A stretch of 64,000 bases of DNA from Sedimentisphaera sp050251615 (GTDB lineage: Bacteria > Planctomycetota > Phycisphaerae > Sedimentisphaerales > Sedimentisphaeraceae), in assembly GCA_050251615.1 (NCBI GenBank), contig JBFWMM010000009.1, positions 1 through 64,000 of the forward strand, read 5' to 3'. The notes beneath the pieces were generated by a model, which worked only from the letters and a program-made list of their open reading frames with translations, did not search any database and was not told the origin of the DNA. Below are positions 1-8,921 of this stretch, one piece after another. Made by a program: the position numbers and the translations under genes. Within the stretch, counting starts at the first letter, position 1. Every line of letters begins with the position of its first letter.

Positions 1-2
1 TG

Positions 3-1232
3 AGCCCGAGTTCTTATGAGGTTTACTTCAGTTCTGATTTGAATCTTGTTGCAGGCGAAGACGCTTCAGCTCTCATCGGCACGGTAACAGAGCCCACAAT
101 CGAAACACCCATGCTCAGTACCGATACGGTTTACTACTGGAGCGTAAAGCAGGATGATGCTTCGGGCGTTATCTGGTCTTTCGAGACAAACAAAACCTAC
201 CCGATAATCATTTCTCAGCCTCAGAACGCTATGGTATTCGCAGGAGAAGAGGCAGTGTTTGAAGTCGTAACAACATCAAACACAGAGCAGAGTTATCAGT
301 GGTTCAATACCGATGGCGAAATACCTGGCGCACAGAGCGCATCTCTTGTATTCCCGTCGGCCCAGATTGCTGACCAGAGCTACTACTACTGCGAAATCTC
401 AAACAATGCCGGAACAGTAACTTCGGCGAACGCAAGGCTTCTCATAAAGCGTGAAGTCGGGCATTGGTCATTCAATATGACCGGCAACGACCCGAATACT
501 GCCTGGGTTGACTATTCCGGTTCTGCAAACGACCTTCAGCCTGCAGGCAGCCCGCCGGCAGACCCGTCATTCGAGACCGGCGTTGACGGCGGCGCAGACG
601 GTGCACTTGTCTTTGACGGCAACTACTACCTTGTCACAAAGAAGGAAGACGGCACAATGAACGACATTCCGATTGGCGATGAAGCATATACAGTAAGCTT
701 CTGGATCAACAGTGAGCATGGCGACTGCGGCCTCATCGGTTGGGGCAACTACGGCTACCTTTATGAAGTTACCGCCATCAATCTCAACTTTGACGCATAC
801 AATGGCTGGTTGCGCACTTACTGGTGGGCAGGCGACCTGCATGTAAACGCGGGGTACAGTGTCGTTGATAATGCCTGGCACCAGATTACTGCAACCTATG
901 ACGGCGACATACGCAGGATCTATGTTGATGGCCTCGAAAAAGGCTTTGATGACCCCGTACCTCACGCCGTACCGGACAGCAGTAATTTTGCTATCGGCGT
1001 AACAAACCTCAACGATCCGAAGTTCAATGGCAAGATGGATGAGGTTGTAATCTACAACTACGCTCTTGACGCGCTTGATATTGCTCTGGATTATGCCGAT
1101 ATGATGGACACGGATGTGTGTGTTTACCCGCCGGTAAACGACCTTGACAACGACTGCAAGGTAACAATTTCTGACTTCTCTCTTATTGCTGTCGAATGGC
1201 TTGACTGCGGTCTCGTACCTGCTTGTCAGTAA
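3..1232 (+). CDS. Secreted multidomain LamG protein, C-terminal part (5' end outside window)
   Basis: The frame is open from base 3, so the gene starts upstream of the window. In order the visible part has the end of a fibronectin-like module (VYYWSV...WSFET), an Ig-like domain (YYYCEISNNAG), a LamG/concanavalin-type jelly roll over roughly residues 150-355 (HWSFNM...GALVFDGNYY...SFWIN...IYVDG), and a short dockerin-like tail with one calcium-type loop (DLDNDCKVTISDFS). Such tails are common on extracellular proteins of Phycisphaerae and probably act in cell-surface or complex attachment. No catalytic domain is visible, so the enzyme part, if any, lies upstream. Binding a polysaccharide is inferred from the LamG domain and the glycosidases next door. 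A strong terminator follows. Confidence 0.8.
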   Translation, partial: SPSSYEVYFSSDLNLVAGEDASALIGTVTEPTIETPMLSTDTVYYWSVKQDDASGVIWSFETNKTYPIIISQPQNAMVFAGEEAVFEVVTTSNTEQSYQWFNTDGEIPGAQSASLVFPSAQIADQSYYYCEISNNAGTVTSANARLLIKREVGHWSFNMTGNDPNTAWVDYSGSANDLQPAGSPPADPSFETGVDGGADGALVFDGNYYLVTKKEDGTMNDIPIGDEAYTVSFWINSEHGDCGLIGWGNYGYLYEVTAINLNFDAYNGWLRTYWWAGDLHVNAGYSVVDNAWHQITATYDGDIRRIYVDGLEKGFDDPVPHAVPDSSNFAIGVTNLNDPKFNGKMDEVVIYNYALDALDIALDYADMMDTDVCVYPPVNDLDNDCKVTISDFSLIAVEWLDCGLVPACQ

Positions 1233-1286
1233 CGGCGAATAAGATTGAGTCAACGAAAGTAAGAAGAAAGCATTCAATATGACTAA

Positions 1287-1322
1287 GCCGCCTCTCGCTT
1301 CCGACGGGGGGCGGCATTTTTT
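1287..1322 (+). terminator. Intrinsic terminator after the LamG gene
   Basis: GCCGCCTC pairs with the downstream GGGGCGGC across a short loop and is followed by ATTTTTT. It lies 55 bases after the stop codon and separates the LamG gene from the fructan locus. Confidence 0.75.
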
Positions 1323-1335
1323 CGCGGGCAACAGG

Positions 1336-1435
1336 NNNNNNNNNNNNNNNNNNNNNNNNNNNNNNNNNNNNNNNNNNNNNNNNNNNNNNNNNNNNNNNNN
1401 NNNNNNNNNNNNNNNNNNNNNNNNNNNNNNNNNNN
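1336..1435. other. Assembly gap (100 N)
   Basis: Exactly 100 N, the usual placeholder for a gap of unknown size. The flanks share no sequence, so unlike the second gap this one may hide real DNA, including the promoter of the GH32 gene. Any reading frame drawn through it is meaningless. Confidence 0.98.
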
Positions 1436-1455
1436 TAATTAGACTGGAAACAGAA

Positions 1456-3657
1456 ATGACCAAGAAGTACTTAGCGCTGTCCACAATCACCCTCCTGTTT
1501 GTATGTTTTGCCGCACATGCTCTCGAAGCAACGGCAAAAGTATTGGCGTACGAGAATTTTTCCACAGTGAAGCAGTCAACCGCCAACATAACGCTGATGG
1601 ACTTTGAAGGTGGCACATACGGGAAATGGGTTGTTACGGGCACGGCATTCGGAGAGGCGCCGGCCTCCGGTGCGCTCAGCGGACAGATGGAAGTGAGCGG
1701 GTTTGCGGGCAAAGGCCTTGCGAACAGTTTCTACGGCGGTGATTCATCTACCGGCACGCTCACCTCGCCTGCCTTTACGATAGACCGCGATTATATCGTG
1801 TTTCTCATCGGCGGTGGCGGTTACGCCGGCGAGACCTGCATGAACCTGATAATTGATGGCGAAATCGTTCGCACGGCCACAGGCACAAACGTAGTGCCGG
1901 GAGGCAGCGAGCATCTTGACCAGACCAACTGGAATGTAAAAGCGTTCAAAGGCAAAAAGGCGCGCATTCAAATTGTTGATAAACGCACAGCCGGCTGGGG
2001 CCATATCAATGTGGACAATATAGTTCTTACGAATCAGTCCAAGCTCGAATTTGATTACCATATAGACTTCACAATCACAGACAAATACATCAATTTCCCC
2101 GTCAAAACAGGTGCGGCAAAGAGCTGGATAACTCTGGAAGTGGAAGGGGAAGAGGTGCGGCAGTTTGATATCGAGCTTTCAACCAACCCGGACTTCTGGA
2201 CATACCTCGAAACAGAGCAGTTCATCGGCAAAAATGCCCGTATCATAATCGACCGCTCCGACGCCGAGGCGATCAATGCTCTGCGCTCGCTGAGCCAGTC
2301 AGCATATTTTGTAGGCGAGGAAAACCTATATTCAGAGACGCTTCGCCCGCAGCTGCATTTCAGCGCAAAGCGCGGTTGGCTGAACGACTCAAACGGCATG
2401 GTGTATTACAACGGCACCTACCACCTCTTCTTCCAACATAACCCGTATGGCTGGGACTGGGGCAATATGACCTGGGGACACGCCGTCAGCAGTGATATGG
2501 TTCACTGGCAGCAGGTCGAAGAGGCGATTCATCCCGACGCTCTCGGCACGATTTTCTCAGGCAGCGCGGTTGTCGATAAGAACAACACCGCCGGCTTCAA
2601 GGACGGTGCCGAAGATACGATCGTGGCGTTTTACACAGCCGCAGGCGGCAATAATCTCTGGTCAGCGGGAGTGCCGTTCACGCAGTGCATCGCGTACAGC
2701 ACAGATGCCGGCAAGACCTTCGCAAAGTACGAAGGAAACCCCGTAATAGAGCATATCGCCGGCGACAACAGAGACCCGAAAGTAATCTGGCACGAGCCGA
2801 GCGGCCACTGGGTTCTCGCGCTCTATATAGACGGCCACGATACCGCAATCTTCACATCTTCAAACCTCAAAGAATGGACGCAGAGCTGCATGCTCAAGGA
2901 CAGCTTCTTTGAATGCCCCGAGATATTCCCTCTCAAGCTTGACGGTACAGGCGAGGAGAAATGGGTGATGTACGGCGCGACAGGCGATTATATGATCGGC
3001 TCGTTTGACGGCGAGGTGTTCGCGCCCGAAACCGCTATGACAAAATTCGAGTATGGCAACTGCTTCTACGCCTCGCAGACATTCAGCGATATTCCCGCCG
3101 AAGACGGACGCAGATTGCAGATTGGCTGGGGCAGGGTAACCATGCCCGGTATGCCGTTCAACCAGATGATGCTGTTTCCCGTTTCGCTCACGCTCCACAG
3201 CACCGATGAAGGGCAGAAGGTATTCGTGAATCCCGCAAGCGAAATCGAAAGCCTCCACAAACTCAACTGGCACTTCGACAACGCAGTCGCAGGCGCAGGC
3301 ATCAATCCTCTCGCCGCGGTCGGCGGTCGGCTGATGCACATAAAGGGTGCTTTCAGCTTCGGCGATGCAAGCAGTGTGGTTGTAAACGTGCGCGGTAAGG
3401 ATATTACTTTCGACAAGGCGAAGGGTGAAATTCGCTTCCTCGACAAAATTGCTCCGCTACCCGTCGAAGGGGATAAAGTCAGCGTGGAGCTGATTGTTGA
3501 CAGAATGAGCGTTGAGCTGTATGCAGGCGGTGGCGAGGTCTATATGCCTATGGGCGTTAATCTCACCGGCGGCCCCGAATCGCTCTCACTCACCGCAAAC
3601 GGCGAGTGCCTCATTAACAGTATGGACGTCTGGCAGCTCGAATCTATCTGGTTCTGA
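1456..3657 (+). CDS. Secreted GH32 fructan hydrolase (levanase/inulinase type)
   Basis: Glycoside hydrolase family 32, acting on fructans such as levan, inulin or sucrose. The ATG at 1456 starts a signal peptide (MTKKYLALSTITLLF...AHA). Residues 25-190 form the beta-sandwich often found in front of GH32 in this group (GGDSSTGTLTSP, GWGHINVDNI). The catalytic five-blade propeller carries the three family markers: WLNDSNG (nucleophile Asp near 311), RDPK (Asp near 440, transition-state stabiliser) and ECPEIF (acid/base Glu near 486). A C-terminal beta-sandwich with SVELYAGGGEV ends the protein. At 733 residues it is normal for an extracellular GH32. The usual NDPNG reads NDSNG. A start upstream in the same frame would run through the N gap and is rejected. 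Substrate specificity cannot be read from the sequence. Confidence 0.93.
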   Translation: MTKKYLALSTITLLFVCFAAHALEATAKVLAYENFSTVKQSTANITLMDFEGGTYGKWVVTGTAFGEAPASGALSGQMEVSGFAGKGLANSFYGGDSSTGTLTSPAFTIDRDYIVFLIGGGGYAGETCMNLIIDGEIVRTATGTNVVPGGSEHLDQTNWNVKAFKGKKARIQIVDKRTAGWGHINVDNIVLTNQSKLEFDYHIDFTITDKYINFPVKTGAAKSWITLEVEGEEVRQFDIELSTNPDFWTYLETEQFIGKNARIIIDRSDAEAINALRSLSQSAYFVGEENLYSETLRPQLHFSAKRGWLNDSNGMVYYNGTYHLFFQHNPYGWDWGNMTWGHAVSSDMVHWQQVEEAIHPDALGTIFSGSAVVDKNNTAGFKDGAEDTIVAFYTAAGGNNLWSAGVPFTQCIAYSTDAGKTFAKYEGNPVIEHIAGDNRDPKVIWHEPSGHWVLALYIDGHDTAIFTSSNLKEWTQSCMLKDSFFECPEIFPLKLDGTGEEKWVMYGATGDYMIGSFDGEVFAPETAMTKFEYGNCFYASQTFSDIPAEDGRRLQIGWGRVTMPGMPFNQMMLFPVSLTLHSTDEGQKVFVNPASEIESLHKLNWHFDNAVAGAGINPLAAVGGRLMHIKGAFSFGDASSVVVNVRGKDITFDKAKGEIRFLDKIAPLPVEGDKVSVELIVDRMSVELYAGGGEVYMPMGVNLTGGPESLSLTANGECLINSMDVWQLESIWF

Positions 3658-3695
3658 GCTGGGTTTTTCTTAGTTCAATGCAAGGAAATGGTAAA

Positions 3696-5696
3696 ATGAA
3701 AAGGATTGTCTGCCTTACGCTGTTTTTAATGGCGACGCTACACGCAGCAGGTGAGATTTCGCTCGGCTCGCTGCTGAACGATATGACCGACCGCTCTAAA
3801 ATTGCGGAGTTTTCTTCAAGCTCATTCACCTGCTCCCAGGCGAGCAGCTACGACCGTGCCAGCAAAACGCCCGGCAACGCCGACTGGTTTGCGAATGATG
3901 ACTGGTCCAACTTCATCCGAACCGAAGAGACCGCCGGACGGCGCGAGTGGGTGTTGATGGATGTTGACGGCCCGGGCGCGGTTGTCCGCTGGTGGATAAC
4001 GGGCTTCAATTACAACGGCGTCCTGCGGGTCTATCTCGACGGCTCCGATGAGCCTGTAATTTCCGGCAGGGCGGCAGAGCTTATAGGCGGAGATGCTCTG
4101 CTTGGCCCCCCGCTCAGCGAGGAGACTTCCAGAGGGCGCAACCTGTATCTGCCAATTCCCTATCAAAAGCATTGCAAAATTACGTATGATGGCCCGAATG
4201 CCAGAGAAACGAAGGATTTTGCCGACAACCTCTACTACAACATCAACTACCTCACGTACGCCGAGGGGACAACTGTTGAGACGTTCACGATGGATGGCTT
4301 CCGCGCAAATGCCGCGTTGATTAAGGCAACGCAGAAAAAACTGCTTGAGCCGAAGGCGAGTCAGTGTGCGGTGGAAAAAAGCATAGACGGAGTAAAAGCG
4401 CAGCTTGCCGGCGGCGAAAGCCAAAGCATCGAAATCGGAGGCCCCGCGGCGATTAGCTGTTTGAAAATACGAATCAGTGCAGAGGATATGCCGCAGGCGA
4501 TGCGCTCAACCATAATCAGAGCGGAGTTTGACGGCGAAGAAACAGTATGGGCGCCTGTCGGAGAGTTTTTCGGCACAGGCAACGGCCTCAACCCGTTCAA
4601 AGGATGGTGGCGTGAGGCGGGGGCGGACGGCTGGATGAGTTGCTACTGGCCGATGCCGTTCAGAGAAAAAGCGAGAGTCAGCTTCGTAAACTATGGCAAC
4701 GCCCCTATTCGCCTTGAGACAGGGCAGACTGATATTGCAAAATGGCAGTGGACGCCCCGGACAATGTACTTCCATTGCCTCTGGCGCGGTGAGGCGGGGA
4801 TTGATATGCCCGGCCCCGATAAAAATCGCATTGAGGAATGGAGCTTCGCTTCGATTGAAGGGCGCGGCTGGTACGCCGGCGACACACTCGCTCTTTTCAA
4901 CAGGTCTGATGCCTGGTGGGGCGAGGGGGACGAAAAGGTGTTTGTTGACGGCGAGGCATTCCCCTCACACTTCGGCACCGGCACAGAAGACTACTACGGC
5001 TACGCATGGGCAAGCGCCGACTACTTCACTTCCCCGTTCCACGCCCAGCCAAACGGCTCGGGCAACAACAGCACCGATTTCGTTACCAACACGAGGGTGC
5101 GCCTGCTCGATGTTATACCGTTTGAGGAGTCTCTGCGCTTTAATATGGAGCTGCACCACTGGCAGGAGACAAGGATAGACTACGCAACAACAGCCTACTA
5201 CTACGCCTTCGCCGGCGCGACGGACAACGCCATAAAAGACCGCGGGAAGGTAGCGGAGAAGGTGGGGATTGTGTGGCAGCTCACTGAGGGTGAGAATATG
5301 CAGCTGCGAAAGGTAAGCGGCGGCTTTACCGAGAATCAGAAAGGAGATTGGGGCGCAAGCAATGGCACTCATCTGCTCTGGAAATATGCGGCCGTTGGCG
5401 ATGAGCTTGAAGTTGCGTTTAAGGTGAACAAAAGCGGGCTCTACGATGTCTCTATGCGCGTTTTAACCGCAGTGGATTACGGCAGATTCAAGATCTACCT
5501 TGACGGAATAGAACTGTTCAAAGAGATTGATTTCTATATCCCAAACGGTGTTAAGCCGAAAACTCTCCCTGTTGGTCGGCATCGGCTTGATGAAGGCGAG
5601 CACCGCCTGATGTTTGTAATTCTGGAGCCGAATCCGGATGCCAGGCAGGGAAACCTCGCCGGGCTCGACTGCATAGAGCTTGAAGCCGTCCGCTGA
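3696..5696 (+). CDS. GH172 (DUF2961) family fructofuranosidase-type enzyme
   Basis: DUF2961 is now glycoside hydrolase family 172; characterised members act on alpha-fructofuranose and arabinofuranose linkages, including difructose anhydrides. The diagnostic block FGTGTEDYYGYAW lies near residues 426-438. The N-terminus is a signal peptide (MKRIVCLTLFLMATLHAAG) and the last 130 or so residues form a separate beta-sandwich (LYDVSMRVL...GRFKIYLDGIELF). I chose the ATG at 3696 because AGGA sits nine bases upstream; the in-frame ATG at 3678 lacks this and would put charged residues before the signal peptide. The gene follows the GH32 gene by 38 bases and is probably co-transcribed. Context suggests that it clears alpha-linked fructose or anhydride products left by the GH32 enzymes. 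That role is inferred. Confidence 0.88.
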   Translation: MKRIVCLTLFLMATLHAAGEISLGSLLNDMTDRSKIAEFSSSSFTCSQASSYDRASKTPGNADWFANDDWSNFIRTEETAGRREWVLMDVDGPGAVVRWWITGFNYNGVLRVYLDGSDEPVISGRAAELIGGDALLGPPLSEETSRGRNLYLPIPYQKHCKITYDGPNARETKDFADNLYYNINYLTYAEGTTVETFTMDGFRANAALIKATQKKLLEPKASQCAVEKSIDGVKAQLAGGESQSIEIGGPAAISCLKIRISAEDMPQAMRSTIIRAEFDGEETVWAPVGEFFGTGNGLNPFKGWWREAGADGWMSCYWPMPFREKARVSFVNYGNAPIRLETGQTDIAKWQWTPRTMYFHCLWRGEAGIDMPGPDKNRIEEWSFASIEGRGWYAGDTLALFNRSDAWWGEGDEKVFVDGEAFPSHFGTGTEDYYGYAWASADYFTSPFHAQPNGSGNNSTDFVTNTRVRLLDVIPFEESLRFNMELHHWQETRIDYATTAYYYAFAGATDNAIKDRGKVAEKVGIVWQLTEGENMQLRKVSGGFTENQKGDWGASNGTHLLWKYAAVGDELEVAFKVNKSGLYDVSMRVLTAVDYGRFKIYLDGIELFKEIDFYIPNGVKPKTLPVGRHRLDEGEHRLMFVILEPNPDARQGNLAGLDCIELEAVR

Positions 5697-5730
5697 TACT
5701 TTGTAAGCGCCAAGAAGGAATGTAAAGCGG

Positions 5731-5790
5731 GAAAATGAATATAGTGAATAATATATACAGGAAAATGGATATAGTTAATAATATGTATAA
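5731..5790 (+). repeat. 30-bp tandem duplication carrying two start codons
   Basis: Bases 5731-5760 and 5761-5790 match at 25 of 30 positions, and each begins GAAAATG. The result is two in-frame ATGs (5735, 5765) before a third (5783) that opens the actual signal peptide. The protein would begin MNIVNNIYRK followed by MDIVNNMYKK. Confidence 0.85.
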
Positions 5791-7651
5791 GAAGCTCATA
5801 CTTACTGTTCTGGGCCTTTGCGGTGCGGTTTCGGCGAAAGTGCTTGCGTATGATACGTTCAACACAGACATAAACAACGTAGCAGATGTGGCTGTGATGA
5901 ACTTTGACAGCTCGTTCGAGCTGTGGCAGGTTGAGGGCGACGCCTTCGGCTCTGCCCCCTCAACGAGCACACTCACGGGGCAGAATGAGGTTTTCGGGTA
6001 TCTCGGCTCGGGATATGTCAACTCCTTTAATGGCGGAGACAGCTCAACCGGCAAGCTCACCTCACCTCTGTTTGTTGTGAGGCGCGGTTATATAAACTTC
6101 CTTATTGGCGGCGGCGTTTATCCGAACGAGGCTTGCGTCAATCTGATTGTGGACGGCGAAATCGTTCGCACGCAGACGGCTTCGGAAAATTCCGAACGCC
6201 TGTTATGGGCGAGCTGGGATGTGAGTGAATTTGCGGGCAAAGCCGCGCGAATCGAGATTGTGGATAACCGAACCGGCCACTGGGGGCATATCCTCATTGA
6301 TGAGATTATCCAGAGTAATGTTCGTTTTAACTCCTACGTAACGCCGGAACTGCATTTTGTCGCCGCGAGCGGCCGGCCCATGGGAGACCCGCATCCTGCC
6401 TTCGACTCAATCTCGGGCAAATGGCATCTGTTTTACGGTGCCTGGCATCACGCGACCACGACCGATTTTCTATCGTATGAACATCTTGATAATGCACTGC
6501 AAGTCTCATACGAGCTGGGCGAGAAGCATCTGTTCAGCGGCTGCGCCCTGCGAAACGACAACGGTTTGCCGGTCATACTGTACACAAGCATCGGTGAGCA
6601 GACCCCGCTGATGTATTCGGAGCTTTGGGGAGCTTTCGGAGGAGAGGGGTTTGTCGGCTGGACGAAGTTTCGCGAGAATCCACTTCTCACCTCCACAGAC
6701 AATGAGCCATTTATCTACAATTTCCGCGACCCGTTTGTCTTCCGCGCTGGAGGCAAGGCCTTTATGGTTCAGGGCGGCCATAAGGATGAGCCCTGCGTAG
6801 GCGGCACGGTAACGATTTTCAGCGCCGCAAACGCCTCTTTCACTTCCTGGCAGAGCGAGGGCATCCTCCTGCAAGATACAGAGCCCAGCGGCCTGATAGA
6901 ATGCCCGTTTATGTTTGAAGACAACGGCAAGTGGTGCCTCGGCATGAGCACTGCCCGCGCAACGGAGTATATCATCGGCGATTTCGACCCTGCAACGGCC
7001 TCCTTTACGCCCCAGCGGCGCGGCTTTATTGAGCCGAACAGAGATTATATGTATGCGCCGAGCATAGCCGTTTCAGATAGCGGCAAAGTGATGATGTGGG
7101 GGATGATGAGGGGTACGAAAGAGAATTTCTGGGCCGGCTCCGATGGCGGCCTGGCTACCCTTGCCAGGGAGCTCTCTATTTCTGATTCGGGCAGACTGTT
7201 ACAGAATCCGCCGGCTGAGCTGGCCTCGATTCGCACTGAAAGCTTTTCTGCTACCGCGATAGAGCTTGAAAACCGTGCTATGGTCTTGCCCAGCCGCGAA
7301 GGGGACAAGCTCGATTTGCATGCTGATTTTTCCGGCCACAACGCTAACCGCTTCGGCTTCAAGCTGCTCTGCTCCGCTGATATGCAGCGTGAGCTGGACG
7401 TGAGCTGCTACCGCGATCGCATAGAGATTGATTATGGCCGCGTCCGCGCCACGTATGCGGCGCTCGGTATAGAGCGGGTGAACGACCTGCGCGTAATCGT
7501 GGATAAATCCATCGTAGAGGTTTATGTAAACGGCGGCGAAGCGGTTATGTCGTATCAGCGTCTTTATGCACCGGAGCGTGATAATATCGTGAAGATTTTT
7601 TGCGAGGGCGGGGACATATTAGTTCCAAGTTGTGATGTATATTACTTTTAA
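5735..7651 (+). CDS. Secreted divergent GH32 family glycosidase
   Basis: Second GH32-like protein of the locus. The first 190 residues are paralogous to the N-terminal sandwich of the GH32 at 1456 (GGDSSTGKLTSP, LIVDGEIVRT, HWGHILIDEI). The propeller keeps RDP (Asp near 332) and ECP (Glu near 389), but the nucleophile block is MGDPHPAF (Asp near 218) where classic enzymes have W(M/L)NDPNG. The conserved Asn that lines the -1 site is therefore gone, which suggests a different substrate or mode; known GH32 subgroups such as inulin-fructan lyases and levanbiose enzymes also deviate here. Signal peptide: MYKKLILTVLGLCGAVSA, starting at the third ATG (5783). The real start among 5735, 5765 and 5783 is open; the longest is given. 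It lies 38 bases after the GH172 gene. Confidence 0.85.
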   Translation: MNIVNNIYRKMDIVNNMYKKLILTVLGLCGAVSAKVLAYDTFNTDINNVADVAVMNFDSSFELWQVEGDAFGSAPSTSTLTGQNEVFGYLGSGYVNSFNGGDSSTGKLTSPLFVVRRGYINFLIGGGVYPNEACVNLIVDGEIVRTQTASENSERLLWASWDVSEFAGKAARIEIVDNRTGHWGHILIDEIIQSNVRFNSYVTPELHFVAASGRPMGDPHPAFDSISGKWHLFYGAWHHATTTDFLSYEHLDNALQVSYELGEKHLFSGCALRNDNGLPVILYTSIGEQTPLMYSELWGAFGGEGFVGWTKFRENPLLTSTDNEPFIYNFRDPFVFRAGGKAFMVQGGHKDEPCVGGTVTIFSAANASFTSWQSEGILLQDTEPSGLIECPFMFEDNGKWCLGMSTARATEYIIGDFDPATASFTPQRRGFIEPNRDYMYAPSIAVSDSGKVMMWGMMRGTKENFWAGSDGGLATLARELSISDSGRLLQNPPAELASIRTESFSATAIELENRAMVLPSREGDKLDLHADFSGHNANRFGFKLLCSADMQRELDVSCYRDRIEIDYGRVRATYAALGIERVNDLRVIVDKSIVEVYVNGGEAVMSYQRLYAPERDNIVKIFCEGGDILVPSCDVYYF

Positions 7652-7684
7652 ATGATGTTTTTTAACTCTTCAGGTTGATTTATT

Positions 7685-8842
7685 TTGAATAAGCTGTACC
7701 ATAACGAGCAAAGAAAGGATTCTTTATTAGAGCTACTTATGGATCAGACTGCAAATAAATACACTATAATACACGACTACATCAGAGATTCCATTATTCG
7801 CGGCCGATTTAAGAGGGGGCAGAAGCTCCCTTCGGATATGCAGATTGCAAAACAATTCGAAGCTTCACGACCTACCGTTGCCAAGGCTCTCAACAGCCTG
7901 AGGGACAGCGGCCTCATAGAAAGAAAAGTTGGTTCGGGATCGTATGTCTGCTACGAAGGCAACACCGAAAAAACTCTAACTATCGGGCTTATGGTACCCG
8001 GCACGCGCGAGACAGAAATTTTTGACCCCATCGGGGCGTACATTGCCCAGATGAGCGAGGAAAAGAACGTTAACATCCTGCTCGGCAGGACCATAAGCGA
8101 GGACGCCGAAGAGCGTTGCGCACATATGCAGAGCATTGCTTCACGCTATATCCGCGAGAAGGTTGACGGCGTACTGTTTGTGCCGCTTGAGCTTACAAGT
8201 AGCAAAGACCGCGCGAACACTCAGCTTGTTGAGCGCTTTACGCAGGCCTGTATTCCCGTTGTTTTGTTAGACAGAGACATTGTTCAGCCTCCGGCAAGGA
8301 GCGGTTATGATCTTGTCAGCATAGACAACTACCACGTCGGCAATGTCATAACGCGCCATCTGCTCGATATGGGCTATAAGCACATTCATTTCCTCGCACG
8401 CCCGCTCTCTGCGCCGTCTGTAAACATACGCCTCAACAGCTTCCTCCAGACGCTCATAAACGAGGGGTTCAAGTGTGATGATTCAATTGTACATTTCATT
8501 GATGTCAATGAAATAGACCAGGTGCGTTCGATTGTTGATTCGCTTGAGCCCGACAGCGCCTTCTTCTGCGCCAACGACACAACCGCCGCGATGCTTATGC
8601 ATCAGCTCGATGAACTGAATGTGTCTATTCCGAAGAATGTTGGAGTGGCAGGGGTGGATGATGTTCAGTACGCAAACCAGCTGCGCGTACCGCTGACAAC
8701 ATACCGCCATCCATGCGCCGATATTGCGCGCGTGATTATGGATACGATGCTTGAACGAATCGGCGACCCGCGCCTGCCGGCAAGAAAGATCACTATTACC
8801 GGCGAGCTTGTGCCAAGAAAATCCACACAAAAAAATGATTAG
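7685..8842 (+). CDS. GntR-type HTH / LacI-type sensor transcriptional regulator
   Basis: Residues 23-90 form a GntR winged helix (IHDYIRDSIIRGRFKRGQ, LPSDMQIAKQF, SRPTVAKALNSL, GLIERKVGSGSYV). The rest is a periplasmic-binding-protein-like sugar sensor as in LacI/AraR regulators (IGLMVPG, VDGVLFVPLE, SIDNYHVG, FFCANDTTAAMLM, VGVAGVDDV). Proteins of this build, e.g. AraR, repress sugar genes until the sugar binds. It follows the second GH32 gene by 33 bases, so it is probably the local regulator of fructan use, transcribed with its targets. The start is TTG at 7685 with CAGG ten bases before it; an in-frame ATG at 7739 also leaves the HTH complete. Confidence 0.88.
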   Translation: MNKLYHNEQRKDSLLELLMDQTANKYTIIHDYIRDSIIRGRFKRGQKLPSDMQIAKQFEASRPTVAKALNSLRDSGLIERKVGSGSYVCYEGNTEKTLTIGLMVPGTRETEIFDPIGAYIAQMSEEKNVNILLGRTISEDAEERCAHMQSIASRYIREKVDGVLFVPLELTSSKDRANTQLVERFTQACIPVVLLDRDIVQPPARSGYDLVSIDNYHVGNVITRHLLDMGYKHIHFLARPLSAPSVNIRLNSFLQTLINEGFKCDDSIVHFIDVNEIDQVRSIVDSLEPDSAFFCANDTTAAMLMHQLDELNVSIPKNVGVAGVDDVQYANQLRVPLTTYRHPCADIARVIMDTMLERIGDPRLPARKITITGELVPRKSTQKND

Positions 8843-8853
8843 CCCAAAAAAGC

Positions 8854-8882
8854 TTTGGAATTGAGGCAACTGACATTATAAT
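8854..8882 (+). promoter_or_regulatory. Candidate sigma-70 promoter of the TlpA-like gene
   Basis: TTTGGA, 17-base spacer, TATAAT, with the start codon 40 bases further on. It lies just after the regulator's stop codon, so the TlpA-like gene can be transcribed on its own. Confidence 0.5.
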
Positions 8883-8921
8883 CAACTTAACAACTTGTAT
8901 TAAGTAGAAACGGGGCTTTCA

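Noticed and set aside
1279..1455. Longer start for the GH32 gene
   Set aside because: The extension runs through a terminator hairpin and 100 N; the ATG at 1456 opens a normal signal peptide.
567..1712. Long open frame on the - strand spanning the first N gap
   Set aside because: It is antisense to the LamG gene and only stays open because N codons are not read as stops.
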